In this document: piece after piece, positions 1 to 8,635 of the stretch
How the letters are laid out: every line of letters begins with the position of its first letter
Numbering within the stretch: position 1 is the stretch's first letter
NCBI GenBank assembly: GCA_014649155.1
Contig: BMSM01000006.1
Coordinates: forward strand, 1-64,000
Length of the DNA stretch: 64,000 bases
DNA from: Streptomyces griseoviridis
GTDB lineage: Bacteria > Actinomycetota > Actinomycetes > Streptomycetales > Streptomycetaceae
Direction: 5' to 3'
Translations under genes and position numbers: made by a program
The notes under the pieces: generated by a model
The model's database searches: none
What the model saw: only the letters and a program-made list of their open reading frames with translations
Told to the model about the DNA's origin: nothing

Positions 1-1
1 G

Positions 2-187
2 CGTTCGCTGGAGTGGGCGACGTCCTGTCCGCCGCCCCGGCACAACTTCCACGCGCTGCCGAAGATCCGCTCCGAGTCGCCCGCCTTCGACCTGCACCAT
101 CCCGCCATCGCGCAGTTCGACGACGAGGAGAACGTCGGCAAGCGCGACGTCCTGGACGCGCCGGGGCACAAGGGCGACCGCCCGTGA
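2..187 (+). CDS. ctaD: Cytochrome c oxidase subunit I, C-terminal end (partial)
   Basis: Only the last 61 codons lie in the window. The reading frame starting at base 2 contains [15 protein letters not shown] followed by [12 protein letters not shown], the usual C-terminal signature of actinobacterial CtaD, the haem-copper subunit of the aa3 terminal oxidase in the cytoplasmic membrane. The tail ends in a short charged stretch. The TGA stop overlaps the GTG of the next gene, so the two are translationally coupled. The catalytic part is outside the window, so whether the whole gene is intact cannot be judged. Confidence 0.9.
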   Translation, partial: RSLEWATSCPPPRHNFHALPKIRSESPAFDLHHPAIAQFDDEENVGKRDVLDAPGHKGDRP

Positions 188-558
188 ACCGGCCCCGTCC
201 CGCGACCCCGCCCGGCCACCGGGCCGACGCCCTCGCACACCAGGTCGAGGGCTACCTGCTGGTCCACGCCGAGCGGGAACGGGCGGAGCGGGAGGCCGCG
301 GTCCTCTGCGCGCGCCTGCCCTGGCTCACCACCGCCCAGGCCGACGATCTCACCCGCCATTACACGGAACAGCGGCTCGTCCTCACCCGCCGCACCCTCC
401 AGGCCACCGTGGAGCGTGCCGAAGCGCTGCGCCGGGAGTACGAGGCCCGCTACGCCGCCCTGCGGCGCGAACTGCTGAAGCGGCACGCGGCGGGCGCCTC
501 GCTCCTCCTGCTGACCGTCGGCACGGTGAGCGCGACGGGCGTGTTGCTGACTCGGTGA
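184..558 (+). CDS. Small helical protein coupled to ctaD, C-terminal membrane segment
   Basis: A 124-residue product. The GTG start at 184 overlaps the ctaD stop, which is why it is preferred over the longer frame reaching back to base 13 inside ctaD. Residues about 15-95 are charged and predicted helical or coiled (many Arg, Glu and Ala). A single hydrophobic segment lies at the C-terminus (about residues 104-120, [18 protein letters not shown]). It may be a membrane-tethered accessory of this oxidase copy, but that rests only on the coupling. I do not recognise the family. Confidence 0.7.
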   Translation: MNRPRPATPPGHRADALAHQVEGYLLVHAERERAEREAAVLCARLPWLTTAQADDLTRHYTEQRLVLTRRTLQATVERAEALRREYEARYAALRRELLKRHAAGASLLLLTVGTVSATGVLLTR

Positions 559-1140
559 CGCGGGCGGGGGCCGGTGGCATCACCCGCACGACGCCGGTGA
601 AGGGCGGGCGTCTGCGGACCCACGACTTACGGTGGCGCGTTCCCCTTCCCGAGCAGGCACTCGGCGCGGGGACCGAGCCGGACCGGGGACCGCCCGGCCG
701 CGATCGCCGAGGACCAGGGCCCGGCCGCGGCGCTGGGGGACACGATCCGCACCACGGTCGCCGCGCTCACCGCGGTCATCGCCTCGTGCGCCCTCCAGCG
801 GAAGACACCGGGCGGTGCGGCTGTTCACTCATTCGCTTTCATGAATGCCAGTCGCCTGCGCCGATGCCCGAAAGGGGCATGGGGGACATGACGTGCCCGC
901 ATCGGGCATGTCGAGTCCCGACGCATCGAAGTACCGCACCCGTCCGCCGGTACCGGGACAGCCGGCAGGGGCGCGGCAGGCGGTTCCCGCGGGTGCCGCT
1001 GTCCGCCGGCAGAGCCGCGGTCGGCTCCTCGACGGTGCGGACCGTACGGAGCCGCGGGCGGACGCGGACCTCGACGCGATGAACCCGCCCCGCGCGAGGG
1101 CCGGCCCCGCGTCGCGTGGGCCGTCGGCGAGCGGTGGGGG
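559..1140. other. Gene-free stretch with two small hairpins
   Basis: No convincing coding frame on either strand; the open frames here have scrambled Arg/Pro/Gly-rich translations. Two short hairpins sit close together: ATGCCC at 864-869 pairs with GGGCAT at 875-880 (loop GAAAG), and TGCCCG at 894-899 pairs with CGGGCA at 903-908 (loop CAT). They share the same arm motif, so they could be paired operator sites or a weak terminator. Nothing else stands out. Confidence 0.5.
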
Positions 1141-1845
1141 TCAGCGGCGGCGGGACCTGCGCCGTGCTCCGAGGACCACGGCGCCCGTGGCGGCGAGCGC
1201 GCCCAGTGCCAGGGCTGTGCGCCTGGCCGTGGGGCCGGCCGTCGGGAACCGGTCGCGCAGGCGGTCGAAGCCGCTCAGGGGGATGCCGGCGAGGGCGTTG
1301 CCGGGCGGGCGGCGGGAGACGGCGGGGTGCGGGTGCGTGGGGGCGGACAGCCGTACCGCCTCCCAGGCCGCGCCGACCCGGCGCAGCTGACGGTCGTCCA
1401 GTGCGGCGCGCAGGCGGGGCAGGAGGACATCCTCCTCGTCCCTGATGTCCTCCCGTACGAAGCGGAACGCCTCCTCGGCCCACTCCTGGCGGCGCGGGTC
1501 CCCGGGCGCCTTCTCGACGCGCGCGAGCAGGTCGTTGACGGCCTGGTGCTCCTCCTCGACCCGGGCGGTCAGTTCCTCGCCGTCCGGGGCGACCCGGCGC
1601 AGCACCGGCCAGAGGACCGTCTCCTCGGCGAAGGCGTGGCTGAAGACGAGCCGTACGAAGTCGTGCCAGAGGCGGTCGCGTTCCGGTCCGCCGGGGGCGG
1701 CCGCCCGGTGGGCGTTCATGAGGCGGTCCAGCTCGGCGTGGTCGCGCCGCTGCCTGAGCAGGACGCTGCCCGGCCCGCCCAGTTCGGCCGGGCTCTGCCG
1801 GGAGACCGAGGGAAGGGCGGGGTGCTGTTCGTGGTGGGCGGGCAT
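1141..1845 (-). CDS. Hemerythrin-domain protein with C-terminal membrane anchor
   Basis: A 234-residue product. Residues about 28-150 form a hemerythrin HHE domain. Likely di-iron ligands are visible: H36 in RRDHAEL, H70 and E74 in SHAFAEE, H100 in EEEHQ, and E138 in RDEEDVLLP. A Pro/Arg-rich linker follows, then a short hydrophobic segment near residue 215 and a basic C-terminus, suggesting a membrane-tethered cytoplasmic domain. Family members bind O2, NO or iron, or take part in redox-stress responses. The start is preceded by AAAGGGGAG. It diverges from the 2091 gene. Confidence 0.88.
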   Translation of the reverse strand: MPAHHEQHPALPSVSRQSPAELGGPGSVLLRQRRDHAELDRLMNAHRAAAPGGPERDRLWHDFVRLVFSHAFAEETVLWPVLRRVAPDGEELTARVEEEHQAVNDLLARVEKAPGDPRRQEWAEEAFRFVREDIRDEEDVLLPRLRAALDDRQLRRVGAAWEAVRLSAPTHPHPAVSRRPPGNALAGIPLSGFDRLRDRFPTAGPTARRTALALGALAATGAVVLGARRRSRRR

Positions 1846-1925
1846 GCCGCTCCCCTTTCATGAGCCGTGCGGGCGGGCGGTACGGCGGCACGGGCGGTGG
1901 ACGGGTACCCGCGGGGTCCGCGGTG

Positions 1926-1999
1926 TACCGGCCCGGCGGGCACGCGTCCACCGACCCGGCGGAAACGCCTCGTCCACCGGCCCGGCGGACACGCCTCGC
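1926..1999. repeat. Three imperfect direct repeats of about 26 bp
   Basis: The region holds three degenerate copies of a unit with the core CCGRCCCGGCGGNNACGC, separated by GTCCA or similar. It sits between the divergent hemerythrin and 2091 genes, just upstream of the candidate stress promoter. No coding function is apparent. It may be a regulator-binding array or a replication-slippage product. Confidence 0.5.
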
Positions 2000-2014
2000 C
2001 GTCCGGAGGGTGCC

Positions 2015-2038
2015 GTTTCGTTCCGGTGGCCGGGGTAA
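2015..2038 (+). promoter_or_regulatory. Possible sigma-B-type stress promoter
   Basis: GTTT at 2015-2018 and GGGTAA at 2033-2038 fit the GNNT-N14-GGGTA pattern of Streptomyces sigma-B-type promoters, although the final base differs from the usual C or T. It lies about 50 bases upstream of the 2091 start and points toward the membrane protein/dehydrogenase pair. Pattern match only. Confidence 0.45.
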
Positions 2039-2090
2039 CCCGGCGCCGGAGGCGGGTCCGCCGGGCCCGGGCGTGAAGGCGGAGGGTGCC

Positions 2091-2555
2091 ATGAAGAAGC
2101 TGTGGTGGGCGGTTCCGGTCGTCGCGGCCGGTGCGGCGGCCGTACGCCGGGCTCGGGCGGGGAACGGGACGGACGACCGGGCGGGTGACCGCTGGCTGAC
2201 CGTGAGCGTGTACCGGCAGCCCGCCGACGTGGGATCGGAAGGCAAGCCGCCGCCGCCTCTGGACGGCCTCGCGGACCTGATCGACGTACAGGTGCGGCCC
2301 GCCCCGGGCGACCGGGGCACGGAACTGGCCGCCCGCTACAAGGAGCCCGTGCCGCCCGCGTCGGCCTCGCTGCCCGCGCGGCTGGCCGGGCAGGACCCCC
2401 GGCAGGAGCTGCGGCGGGCGCTGCGCGAGGCGAAGGCGCTGCTGGAGGCGGGTGAGGTGCTGCGGCCCGACGCGCCGCCGACGACCCGGCCCACGCCCGG
2501 CGGCAAGCTGGTCGGGATGGTCACCCGCCGCTCCGGTGGGGAGGGAGTGCTGTGA
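2091..2555 (+). CDS. Conserved membrane-anchored protein paired with dehydrogenase
   Basis: A 154-residue product. ATG at 2091 is preceded by GGAGGG and is followed by a short hydrophobic N-terminus (MKKLWWAVPVVAAGAAA). The rest is soluble: residues about 38-100 (WLTVSVYR to GTELAARY) look like part of an SRPBCC-type fold, and residues about 110-130 form a helix (RQELRRALREAKALLEAG). Its stop overlaps the GTG of the zinc dehydrogenase by 4 bases, so they form an operon. Function unknown; it may position or assist the dehydrogenase. Confidence 0.75.
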   Translation: MKKLWWAVPVVAAGAAAVRRARAGNGTDDRAGDRWLTVSVYRQPADVGSEGKPPPPLDGLADLIDVQVRPAPGDRGTELAARYKEPVPPASASLPARLAGQDPRQELRRALREAKALLEAGEVLRPDAPPTTRPTPGGKLVGMVTRRSGGEGVL

Positions 2556-3721
2556 AGGCGCTGTGCTGGGAAGGCGTGAACAAGCTGTCCGTCGAGCAGG
2601 TGCCGGACCCGGAGCCGCGCAACGACCAGGACATCATCGTGCGGTTGATCGCGGGCACCACCTGCGGGTCCGACCTGCACCTCATCGGCGGGTACATCCC
2701 GGCCATGCGGGCCGGGGACGTGATCGGCCACGAGTTCGTCGGCGAGGTCGTCGAGACCGGGTCCGCGGTGCGCCGGCACCGGGTGGGCGACCGCGTCGTC
2801 GTCTGCTCCTTCGTCGGCTGCGGACGCTGCTGGTACTGCGCCAACGACCTGTGGTCCCTGTGCGACAACACCAACACCAACCCCGGCATCGGACAGGCCC
2901 TGTTCGGCTACGAGACCGCCGGCATCTTCGGCTACTCGCACGCGATGGGCGGCCTGCGCGGCAGCCACGCCGAGTACGTCCGCGTCCCCTTCGCGGACTA
3001 CGGCGCCTTCAAGGTCCCCGAGGGCATCGACGACACCAGCGCCCTGTTCGTCTCCGACTCGGTGCCGACCGGGTGGATGGGCGCCGACCTGGCGGGTGTG
3101 AAGCCCGGTGACGTGGTCGCCGTCTGGGGCTGCGGCGCGGTCGGCCAGATGGCCGCCAGGGCCGCCGTCCTCAAAGGCGCGGAACGGGTCTTCTCCATCG
3201 ACCGCGTCCCGGAGCGCCTGGCCATGGCCGAGCGGTACGCCGGGTCCGAGGCCCTCGACTACACCGCCACGGACGTCGCCGCCGAGCTGCGCGAACGCAC
3301 CGGCGGGCGCGGCCCCGACGTCTGCATCGAGGCCGTCGGCATGGAGGCCCACAGCGACGGCCCGATGCACCTGTACGACCAGGCCAAGCAGCAGCTCCGG
3401 CTCCAGACCGACCGGCCCACCGCCGTACGGCAGGCCATCCACGCCTGCCGCAAGGCCGGCACCGTCTTCGTCCTGGGCGTCTTCGCGGGCGCGGTCGACA
3501 AGTTCCCGCTGGGCGCGGTCGTCAACAAGGGGCTCACCGTGCGCGGCGCCCAGATGCACGGGCAGCGCTACATCCCGATGCTGCTGGAGCGGCTGGCCGC
3601 CGGTGAGATCGAGACGGCCCAGCTGGCGACCCACACGCTCTCCCTGGACGAGGCCCCGCGGGCGTACGACATGTTCAAGGAGAAGACGGACGGCTGCGTG
3701 CGCGCCGTCATCCGGCCCTAG
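2552..3721 (+). CDS. Zinc-dependent alcohol/formaldehyde dehydrogenase family protein
   Basis: A 389-residue medium-chain dehydrogenase. The catalytic zinc site is suggested by C38 (TTCGSD) and H60-E61 (GHEFVGE). The structural zinc cluster is C90, C93, C96 and C104. The NAD-binding glycine motif is VWGCGAVGQ near residue 190. The length and the insert near residue 270 resemble the glutathione-independent formaldehyde dehydrogenase subgroup, but the substrate cannot be fixed from sequence. The GTG start overlaps the preceding gene. A perfect 15-bp hairpin follows the stop. Confidence 0.93.
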   Translation: MKALCWEGVNKLSVEQVPDPEPRNDQDIIVRLIAGTTCGSDLHLIGGYIPAMRAGDVIGHEFVGEVVETGSAVRRHRVGDRVVVCSFVGCGRCWYCANDLWSLCDNTNTNPGIGQALFGYETAGIFGYSHAMGGLRGSHAEYVRVPFADYGAFKVPEGIDDTSALFVSDSVPTGWMGADLAGVKPGDVVAVWGCGAVGQMAARAAVLKGAERVFSIDRVPERLAMAERYAGSEALDYTATDVAAELRERTGGRGPDVCIEAVGMEAHSDGPMHLYDQAKQQLRLQTDRPTAVRQAIHACRKAGTVFVLGVFAGAVDKFPLGAVVNKGLTVRGAQMHGQRYIPMLLERLAAGEIETAQLATHTLSLDEAPRAYDMFKEKTDGCVRAVIRP

Positions 3722-3744
3722 CGCGCACGGAGCCGGAGCCACGG

Positions 3745-3778
3745 ACGCGAAGGGCGGGTGAGCGATCACCCGCCCTTC
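3745..3778. terminator. Perfect 15-bp stem terminator
   Basis: Arms at 3745-3759 and 3764-3778 are perfectly complementary around a GCGA loop, 23 bases after the dehydrogenase stop. No U-tract follows, as is usual in Streptomyces. Confidence 0.85.
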
Positions 3779-3971
3779 GCGCTTCCCGCACCGGGTGCCG
3801 GAGGAGACCTCCGGTGGGCGCCGGCCCGGCCGTCACCGTGTCCCCGAACCCCGCCGGAACCGTCCGTGATCGGTAACGGACGCAGCCCCGGGCCGTCCTC
3901 CGCCGTCCTCGTCGGCGAAGTGGATCTCGGCGTGGCCGGGAGACGACGGCGACGGTGAAGGCGGGGCGGAC

Positions 3972-4745
3972 ATGGCACGGCACGACGGCCGGCGCGGCTG
4001 GTACGGCAAGGTGATCGGGGCGGCGCTCGGGGTGACGCTGCTGGCGGCCGGCGCGTCGATGTGGACGGCGCAGGCCGGCTCCGCGGGCTCCGCACCCCGG
4101 CGGGCGACGGCCTCCGCCACACCGGACGGCGCCGCCGCGCCGGTCGACGTGACCATCGCGCACGCCTCCGACCGGGGTCCGCGCGGCGTCAACATCACCA
4201 TCGACGACGGGCCGGACCCGGTGTGGACGCCGCAGGTCCTCGACCTCCTGCGGGAGTACGGCGTCAAGGCCACGTTCTGCATGGTGGGGACGCAGGCGCG
4301 GGCGTATCCGGACCTGGTGAAGCAGGTGGTCGCGGCCGGGCACCGGCTGTGCGACCACACCGTGTCCCACGACACCGCCATGGACCGGAAGTCCGAGGCG
4401 TACCAGTCACGGGAGATCCTCGACGCCGAACGCATGATCACCGAGGCGTCCGGGGGCGTCCGGCCGGCGTACTACCGGGCGCCCGGCGGAGCCTTCACCC
4501 CCTACAGCCGCGAGCTGGCCGCCTCCCGCGGCATGCGCCCGCTGGGCTGGAACGTGGACACCGAGGACTGGGAACTGCCGGGCGCGGACGCCATCGTCGC
4601 CACCGTCGAGCGGGAGCTGTCCAACGGGCCGACGCTGCTCTTCCACGACGCGGGCGGCGAACGCTCCCAGACCGTCGAGGCGCTGCGCCGCGTCCTGCCC
4701 TGGCTGAAGGAGCGGGGCTACTCCTTCGGCTTCCCCGTCCGCTGA
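3972..4745 (+). CDS. Secreted polysaccharide deacetylase (NodB domain)
   Basis: A 257-residue product with a signal peptide or anchor at about residues 13-36. The NodB motifs appear in order: TIDDGPDP (motif 1, Asp pair), DHTVSHD (motif 2, H-x3-H metal ligands), RAPGGAFTP (motif 3), GWNVDTEDW (motif 4) and LLFHDAGG (motif 5). The enzyme class removes N-acetyl or O-acetyl groups from chitin- or peptidoglycan-type glycans outside the cell. Its 3' end overlaps the convergent SPFH gene by 28 bases. Confidence 0.92.
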   Translation: MARHDGRRGWYGKVIGAALGVTLLAAGASMWTAQAGSAGSAPRRATASATPDGAAAPVDVTIAHASDRGPRGVNITIDDGPDPVWTPQVLDLLREYGVKATFCMVGTQARAYPDLVKQVVAAGHRLCDHTVSHDTAMDRKSEAYQSREILDAERMITEASGGVRPAYYRAPGGAFTPYSRELAASRGMRPLGWNVDTEDWELPGADAIVATVERELSNGPTLLFHDAGGERSQTVEALRRVLPWLKERGYSFGFPVR

Positions 4746-5776
4746 GCGGTGCCGCCGGTGCCCGCGGGCGCGGTCGCGTCGGCCTCGGCCGCGTCGGCGA
4801 GGGCCTCGGCGGCGGCCTGGGCCGCGCGGGCCGTGTCGTTCGCGGCCTCGGCGGCGGGGGTGTCGCCGGCGGGCCGGTCGCGGGTGGCCGGGGAGGGCGG
4901 CAGCACCTCGCTGAAGGCCCGGGACACGCCCTGGAGCGCGGCGGTGATCTCGCTGGGGACCACCCAGAAGGTGTTGCCCTCGCCCTGGGCGAGCTGGGGC
5001 AGGGTCTGGAGGTACTGGTAGGCGAGCAGCTTGGGGTCGGGGTCGTTGCGGTGCACGGCCTGGAAGACCTCGTCGACGGCCCGGGACTGCCCCTCGGCCT
5101 GGAGGATCGCGGCCGTCCGGCCGCCCTCGGCGCGCAGCACGGCGGCCTGCTTGTCGCCCTCCGCCGTGAGGATCTGCGACTGGCGCTGGCCCTCGGCGCC
5201 GAGGATCGCGGCCCGCTTGTCCCGCTCGGCGCGCATCTGCTTCTGCATCGCGTCCTTGATCGACTGCGGGGGGTCGATGGCCTTGATCTCCACGCGGTTG
5301 ACCCTGAGCCCCCACTTGCCGGTGGCCTCGTCCAGGACGCCCCGCAGCTGGCTGTTGATGGTGTCGCGCGAGGTGAGGGTCTTCTCCAGGTCCATGGAGC
5401 CGACGACGTTGCGCAAGGTGGTCACCGTGAGCTGCTCGACGCCCTGGAGGAAGTCGGCGATCTCGTAGAAGGCCGCCCGCGGGTCGGTGACCTGGAAGTA
5501 CAGGACGGTGTCGATCTCGACGACCAGGTTGTCCTCGGTGATGACCGGCTGCGGCTTGAACGAGACGACCTGTTCCCGCAGGTCGATCAGCGGGTGCACC
5601 CGGTCGATGTAGGGGATGACGAGGCTGAGGCCGGGGTTCAGGGTGCGGTGGTAGCGGCCGAGCCGCTCCACGTTGCGGGCGCGTGCCTGGGGGACGATGC
5701 GGACCGCCCGTACCAGCGTGACGACCGCGAAGACGGCGACGATCAGCCCGGCGATCAGGGAAGCGGAGATGTCCAT
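4718..5776 (-). CDS. SPFH/band-7 domain membrane protein
   Basis: A 352-residue product. An N-terminal membrane segment (residues 5-24) is followed by the SPFH domain (about 28-190, with LNPGLSLVIPYIDRV and VVSFKPQPVITEDN) and an Ala/Glu coiled region (about 185-240). The C-terminus is low-complexity Ala-rich. It is of the stomatin/QmcA type that organises membrane microdomains. It starts 3 bases after the NfeD gene, and NfeD plus SPFH is the standard conserved pair. The tail overlaps the convergent deacetylase gene. Confidence 0.93.
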   Translation of the reverse strand: MDISASLIAGLIVAVFAVVTLVRAVRIVPQARARNVERLGRYHRTLNPGLSLVIPYIDRVHPLIDLREQVVSFKPQPVITEDNLVVEIDTVLYFQVTDPRAAFYEIADFLQGVEQLTVTTLRNVVGSMDLEKTLTSRDTINSQLRGVLDEATGKWGLRVNRVEIKAIDPPQSIKDAMQKQMRAERDKRAAILGAEGQRQSQILTAEGDKQAAVLRAEGGRTAAILQAEGQSRAVDEVFQAVHRNDPDPKLLAYQYLQTLPQLAQGEGNTFWVVPSEITAALQGVSRAFSEVLPPSPATRDRPAGDTPAAEAANDTARAAQAAAEALADAAEADATAPAGTGGTAQRTGKPKE

Positions 5777-5779
5777 CGT

Positions 5780-6211
5780 TCAGTCCCGGGGGTAGACGAG
5801 CGCGGTGGCGCCTCTGATCTCTATGACGTCGACGGTCGCTCCGGCCGGGACGGCCAGCGTCTCGTCGTAGCAGCGGGCGGTCCACTCCTCGCCGTCGATC
5901 CGGACCCGGCCGTCGGTGCCGGTGACCTCGGTGACGGTGCGGGCCGCCCGCCCGACCAGCGCGTCGGTGCCGAAGCGCGCGGTGTGCGAGGGGCGGAGGT
6001 GGCGCAGGGCGACCGGGCGTACGAACAGCACCGAGGCCACCGCGAGGACGGCGTACGCCACGAACTGGAAGGGCAGGGCGAGCCCGGCCGCCGCGAACCC
6101 CGCGGTGAACGCGGCGGCCACGCCCAGCAGGCCGAACACGACGGTCAGGGTGCAGATCTCCAGTACGGCCAGGACCGCCGCGACGATCAGCCAGACCAGC
6201 CAGGGTTCCAT
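5780..6211 (-). CDS. NfeD-like membrane protein
   Basis: A 143-residue product. ATG at 6211 is chosen because GGGGAGG sits just upstream; an in-frame ATG 18 bases earlier has no such site. Three or four hydrophobic helices occupy residues 5-70. A C-terminal OB-fold-like domain follows (about 80-143, with VGRAARTVTEV, RIDGEEW and VEIRGATALVYP). NfeD proteins partner SPFH proteins in membrane-domain organisation and stress tolerance. It is first in a two-gene operon with the SPFH gene. Confidence 0.88.
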   Translation of the reverse strand: MEPWLVWLIVAAVLAVLEICTLTVVFGLLGVAAAFTAGFAAAGLALPFQFVAYAVLAVASVLFVRPVALRHLRPSHTARFGTDALVGRAARTVTEVTGTDGRVRIDGEEWTARCYDETLAVPAGATVDVIEIRGATALVYPRD

Positions 6212-6354
6212 GACGGGACCTCCCCACAAGAGCCCTTTGTTCTATTTTGCCCCTTCGGTCCACGATCGCGGTATCGCGCTACGATCACCCCCGTTCGCCC
6301 TGCGAGCGGGCCCGAGCCGGAGGACCGTGGGAGGCAGGCGGTCCGGAGGGTCCG

Positions 6355-8148
6355 ATGCGTGGCGCGGTGGGAGAGGGCATGGGGCCGGAGTACTGGCGGC
6401 AGGTCGTCGAACAGCTCGGAGCGGCCCTGCTGGTGCTCGACACCGCCGGACGGGTCGTCGCGGCGAATCCGGCGGCCGAGCGGCTGCTGGGCCGTACGGC
6501 CACGGCGATGCGGGGCGCGGACGCGCACGACCTGCTGCACCGGGACGCGGACGGCGACGAGGTGCCGCGGGACCGGTGCCCGTTGCTGCGCGCGCTGGCC
6601 GGGGGGTACGGGGCGCGCGGCGAGGGCGGCACCTACCTGCGGGGCGACGGCCGCCTGCTCGCGGTCTCCTGGTCCGCCTCCCCGTTGACGGAGGCCGGCT
6701 CCGTCAGGGGCATGGCCCTCCTGTTCACGGACGCCACCGGGGACCGCCGCCTCCACCGGGAGCGGACGGCGCGCACACGCGCGCTGGAGGATCTCAACGA
6801 GCGGCTGTCCCTGGTCGCCGAGATCACGGACGTCCTGGGGCAGACCCTGGAGACCGACGAGGCCCTGGCCCGCCTGGTGCGCCTGCTGGTGCCCCGTCTC
6901 GCCGACTGGGCGGCCGTGGACCTGCGGACCGGTACCGGGGAGATCCACCGGGTGGCGGTGACCGGTCCCGAGGGGCGGCACGCCGGGTTCGAGGGCCGGC
7001 GCGCCCGTGTGCCGGAACCCGGTGAGGCCGACGCCTCCCCTCTGGGCCGGGTGCTGACCCTGGGTGAGTCCGTGCTCCAGGGACGGGTGACGGCCGCCCC
7101 GCCGGCCGCGGGACACTCCCCTCTGGCCGCCCTCCACCACGGGTTCCTGGGTGCCGTGGGCGCGACCTCCGCCGTCACGGTGCCGCTCGGCGCCGGCGAC
7201 CGGGTCACCGGGGCGCTGACGGTGGTGCGCACCGACCCGGCGCACCCCTTCGACGACGGCGACCTGGCGGCGGTGGGCGACGTCGGCCGCCGGGTCGGCG
7301 TGGTCCTCGACCACACCCGTCGCTACGGCCGTCAGCGCGCCGTCGCCGAGGCCATGCAGCGCAACCTGCTCGCCCCGCTGCCCCGGCCCGGCCGCCTCCG
7401 GCTGGCCGCCCGCTACCAGCCCGCCCCGGCGGGCTCGCAGGTCGGCGGGGACTGGTACGACGCCTTCACGCTGCAGGACGGCGCACTCGCGCTGGTCATC
7501 GGCGACGTCGTGGGCCATGACCTGACCGCGGCGGCCGGCATGGCACAGCTCCACGGCATCCTGCGCTCCCTGGCCTGGGACCACACCGGGCCGCCCGGTG
7601 CCGTCGTCGACCGGCTGGACGCCGCCATGCCCGTCATCACCACCGTCCCGCTCGCCACCCTGATCCTCGCCCGGGTCGAGGGCGACCCGGAAACGGGGCC
7701 GTGGACGCTCCACTGGACCAGTGCGGGACACCCGCCTCCGCTGCTCCTCTCGCCGGACGGCACGGCGTGCTACCTGGAGGCCGGCCAAGGACTGCTCCTC
7801 GGGACGGATTCGGCCCCCGGCACGGGCCGGCCCGACGCCACCCACCCCCTGGAGCCCGGCTCCACCCTGCTGCTGTACACCGACGGCCTCGTCGAGACAC
7901 CGGGCAGCGACCTCGACACGGGCCTGGAGCGGCTGCGCCGGGACGCCCTCGCGGTCGCCCACGCACCGCTGGACGCGCTGTGCGGCCACATCCTCGCCCA
8001 CGTGCCGCCCGGCAACGCCGACGACGTGGCCCTGCTCGCCCTGCGCACGCCGCCGCCCCGGGACGGCGGCGGCGTTCCCCGCAAGGGCAACCGTGACCCC
8101 GCCGGAGCGACCGGGGGCACGCGTCCGCCGGTCCCCGGGCGCCGCTGA
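6355..8148 (+). CDS. PAS-GAF-SpoIIE (PP2C) protein phosphatase
   Basis: A 597-residue product; ATG at 6355 has GGAGGG 5 bases upstream. A PAS domain lies at about residues 10-120, a GAF domain at about 145-300 and a SpoIIE-type PP2C domain at about 335-565. The metal-binding motifs GGDWYDAF, VIGDVVGHDL and LLYTDGLVE are visible. Such proteins dephosphorylate anti-anti-sigma factors in response to a small-molecule or redox signal. A STAS protein encoded at 10249-10611 could be a partner, but this is inferred only from proximity. The last 82 bases lie in the first copy of a 97-bp duplication. Confidence 0.93.
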   Translation: MRGAVGEGMGPEYWRQVVEQLGAALLVLDTAGRVVAANPAAERLLGRTATAMRGADAHDLLHRDADGDEVPRDRCPLLRALAGGYGARGEGGTYLRGDGRLLAVSWSASPLTEAGSVRGMALLFTDATGDRRLHRERTARTRALEDLNERLSLVAEITDVLGQTLETDEALARLVRLLVPRLADWAAVDLRTGTGEIHRVAVTGPEGRHAGFEGRRARVPEPGEADASPLGRVLTLGESVLQGRVTAAPPAAGHSPLAALHHGFLGAVGATSAVTVPLGAGDRVTGALTVVRTDPAHPFDDGDLAAVGDVGRRVGVVLDHTRRYGRQRAVAEAMQRNLLAPLPRPGRLRLAARYQPAPAGSQVGGDWYDAFTLQDGALALVIGDVVGHDLTAAAGMAQLHGILRSLAWDHTGPPGAVVDRLDAAMPVITTVPLATLILARVEGDPETGPWTLHWTSAGHPPPLLLSPDGTACYLEAGQGLLLGTDSAPGTGRPDATHPLEPGSTLLLYTDGLVETPGSDLDTGLERLRRDALAVAHAPLDALCGHILAHVPPGNADDVALLALRTPPPRDGGGVPRKGNRDPAGATGGTRPPVPGRR

Positions 8149-8260
8149 CCGACCGTCACGCTCCGGCGGCGTTCCCCGCAAGGGCAACCGTGAACCCGCC
8201 GGAGCGACCGGGGGCACGCGTCCGCCGGTCCCCGGGCGCCGCTGACCGACCGTCACGCCG
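8067..8260. repeat. 97-bp tandem duplication at a gene end
   Basis: Bases 8067-8163 recur at 8164-8260. I find one clear substitution (C in ACCCC, copy 1, becomes A in copy 2) and divergence only in the last few bases. Copy 1 contains the final codons and TGA of the phosphatase; copy 2 lies downstream. Because 97 is not a multiple of 3 the copies could not both be read in frame. The near-identity indicates a recent slippage event. Confidence 0.93.
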
Positions 8261-8635
8261 CCTTTACACGCCGAGGAGTAGGCTGAGGGGACCGAGGGCA
8301 TCACGTACGCCGGTGGCGGACCGGCTCCGCCCCGGTGCCCCCCGGCGGCTCGTCACCCGGCACGGGCCCTTCTCTCCGCCGCACCCGCCCGCCCCCGCGC
8401 ACTCCCGGTGGACGCGAGCGCCGCTCTCCCCGGCGAGGCAGGCCCGGCCTCCACCACGCCACCCACCGACGGAACGCCCGGGGCAGGCCGACCCCCGGCC
8501 GCCGTGACCGGGTTCCCGGCATCCGGCGGCCCGGACCGCTCAGCGCCCGCCACCCCGACCGGTCGTCCCCTCACCGGGCCGCGTCCTTCCGTCCCTCCGG
8601 ACGTCCCACAGCACGCCTCACCAGGAAGTACCCAC
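8261..8635. other. Gene-free stretch upstream of DUF5994 gene
   Basis: Open frames extend the DUF5994 gene back to 8408, but the translation there is Pro/Thr/Ala/Gly-rich, unlike the conserved domain, and lacks a ribosome-binding site. A TTTACA-like sequence at 8262 and TAGGCT at 8279 could form a promoter. Nothing further is recognisable. Confidence 0.4.

Noticed and set aside
555..1082. Possible gene downstream of the ctaD-linked gene
   Set aside because: Translation is low-complexity and no ribosome site or homology is visible.
839..2320. Minus-strand open frame of 493 codons
   Set aside because: It overlaps the hemerythrin gene in another frame, and its Pro/Arg-rich translation has no recognisable fold.
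4061..6688. Long plus-strand open frame of about 875 codons
   Set aside because: It runs antisense through the SPFH and NfeD genes; its translation is Gly/Arg/Asp-rich without domain similarity. High GC keeps antisense frames open.
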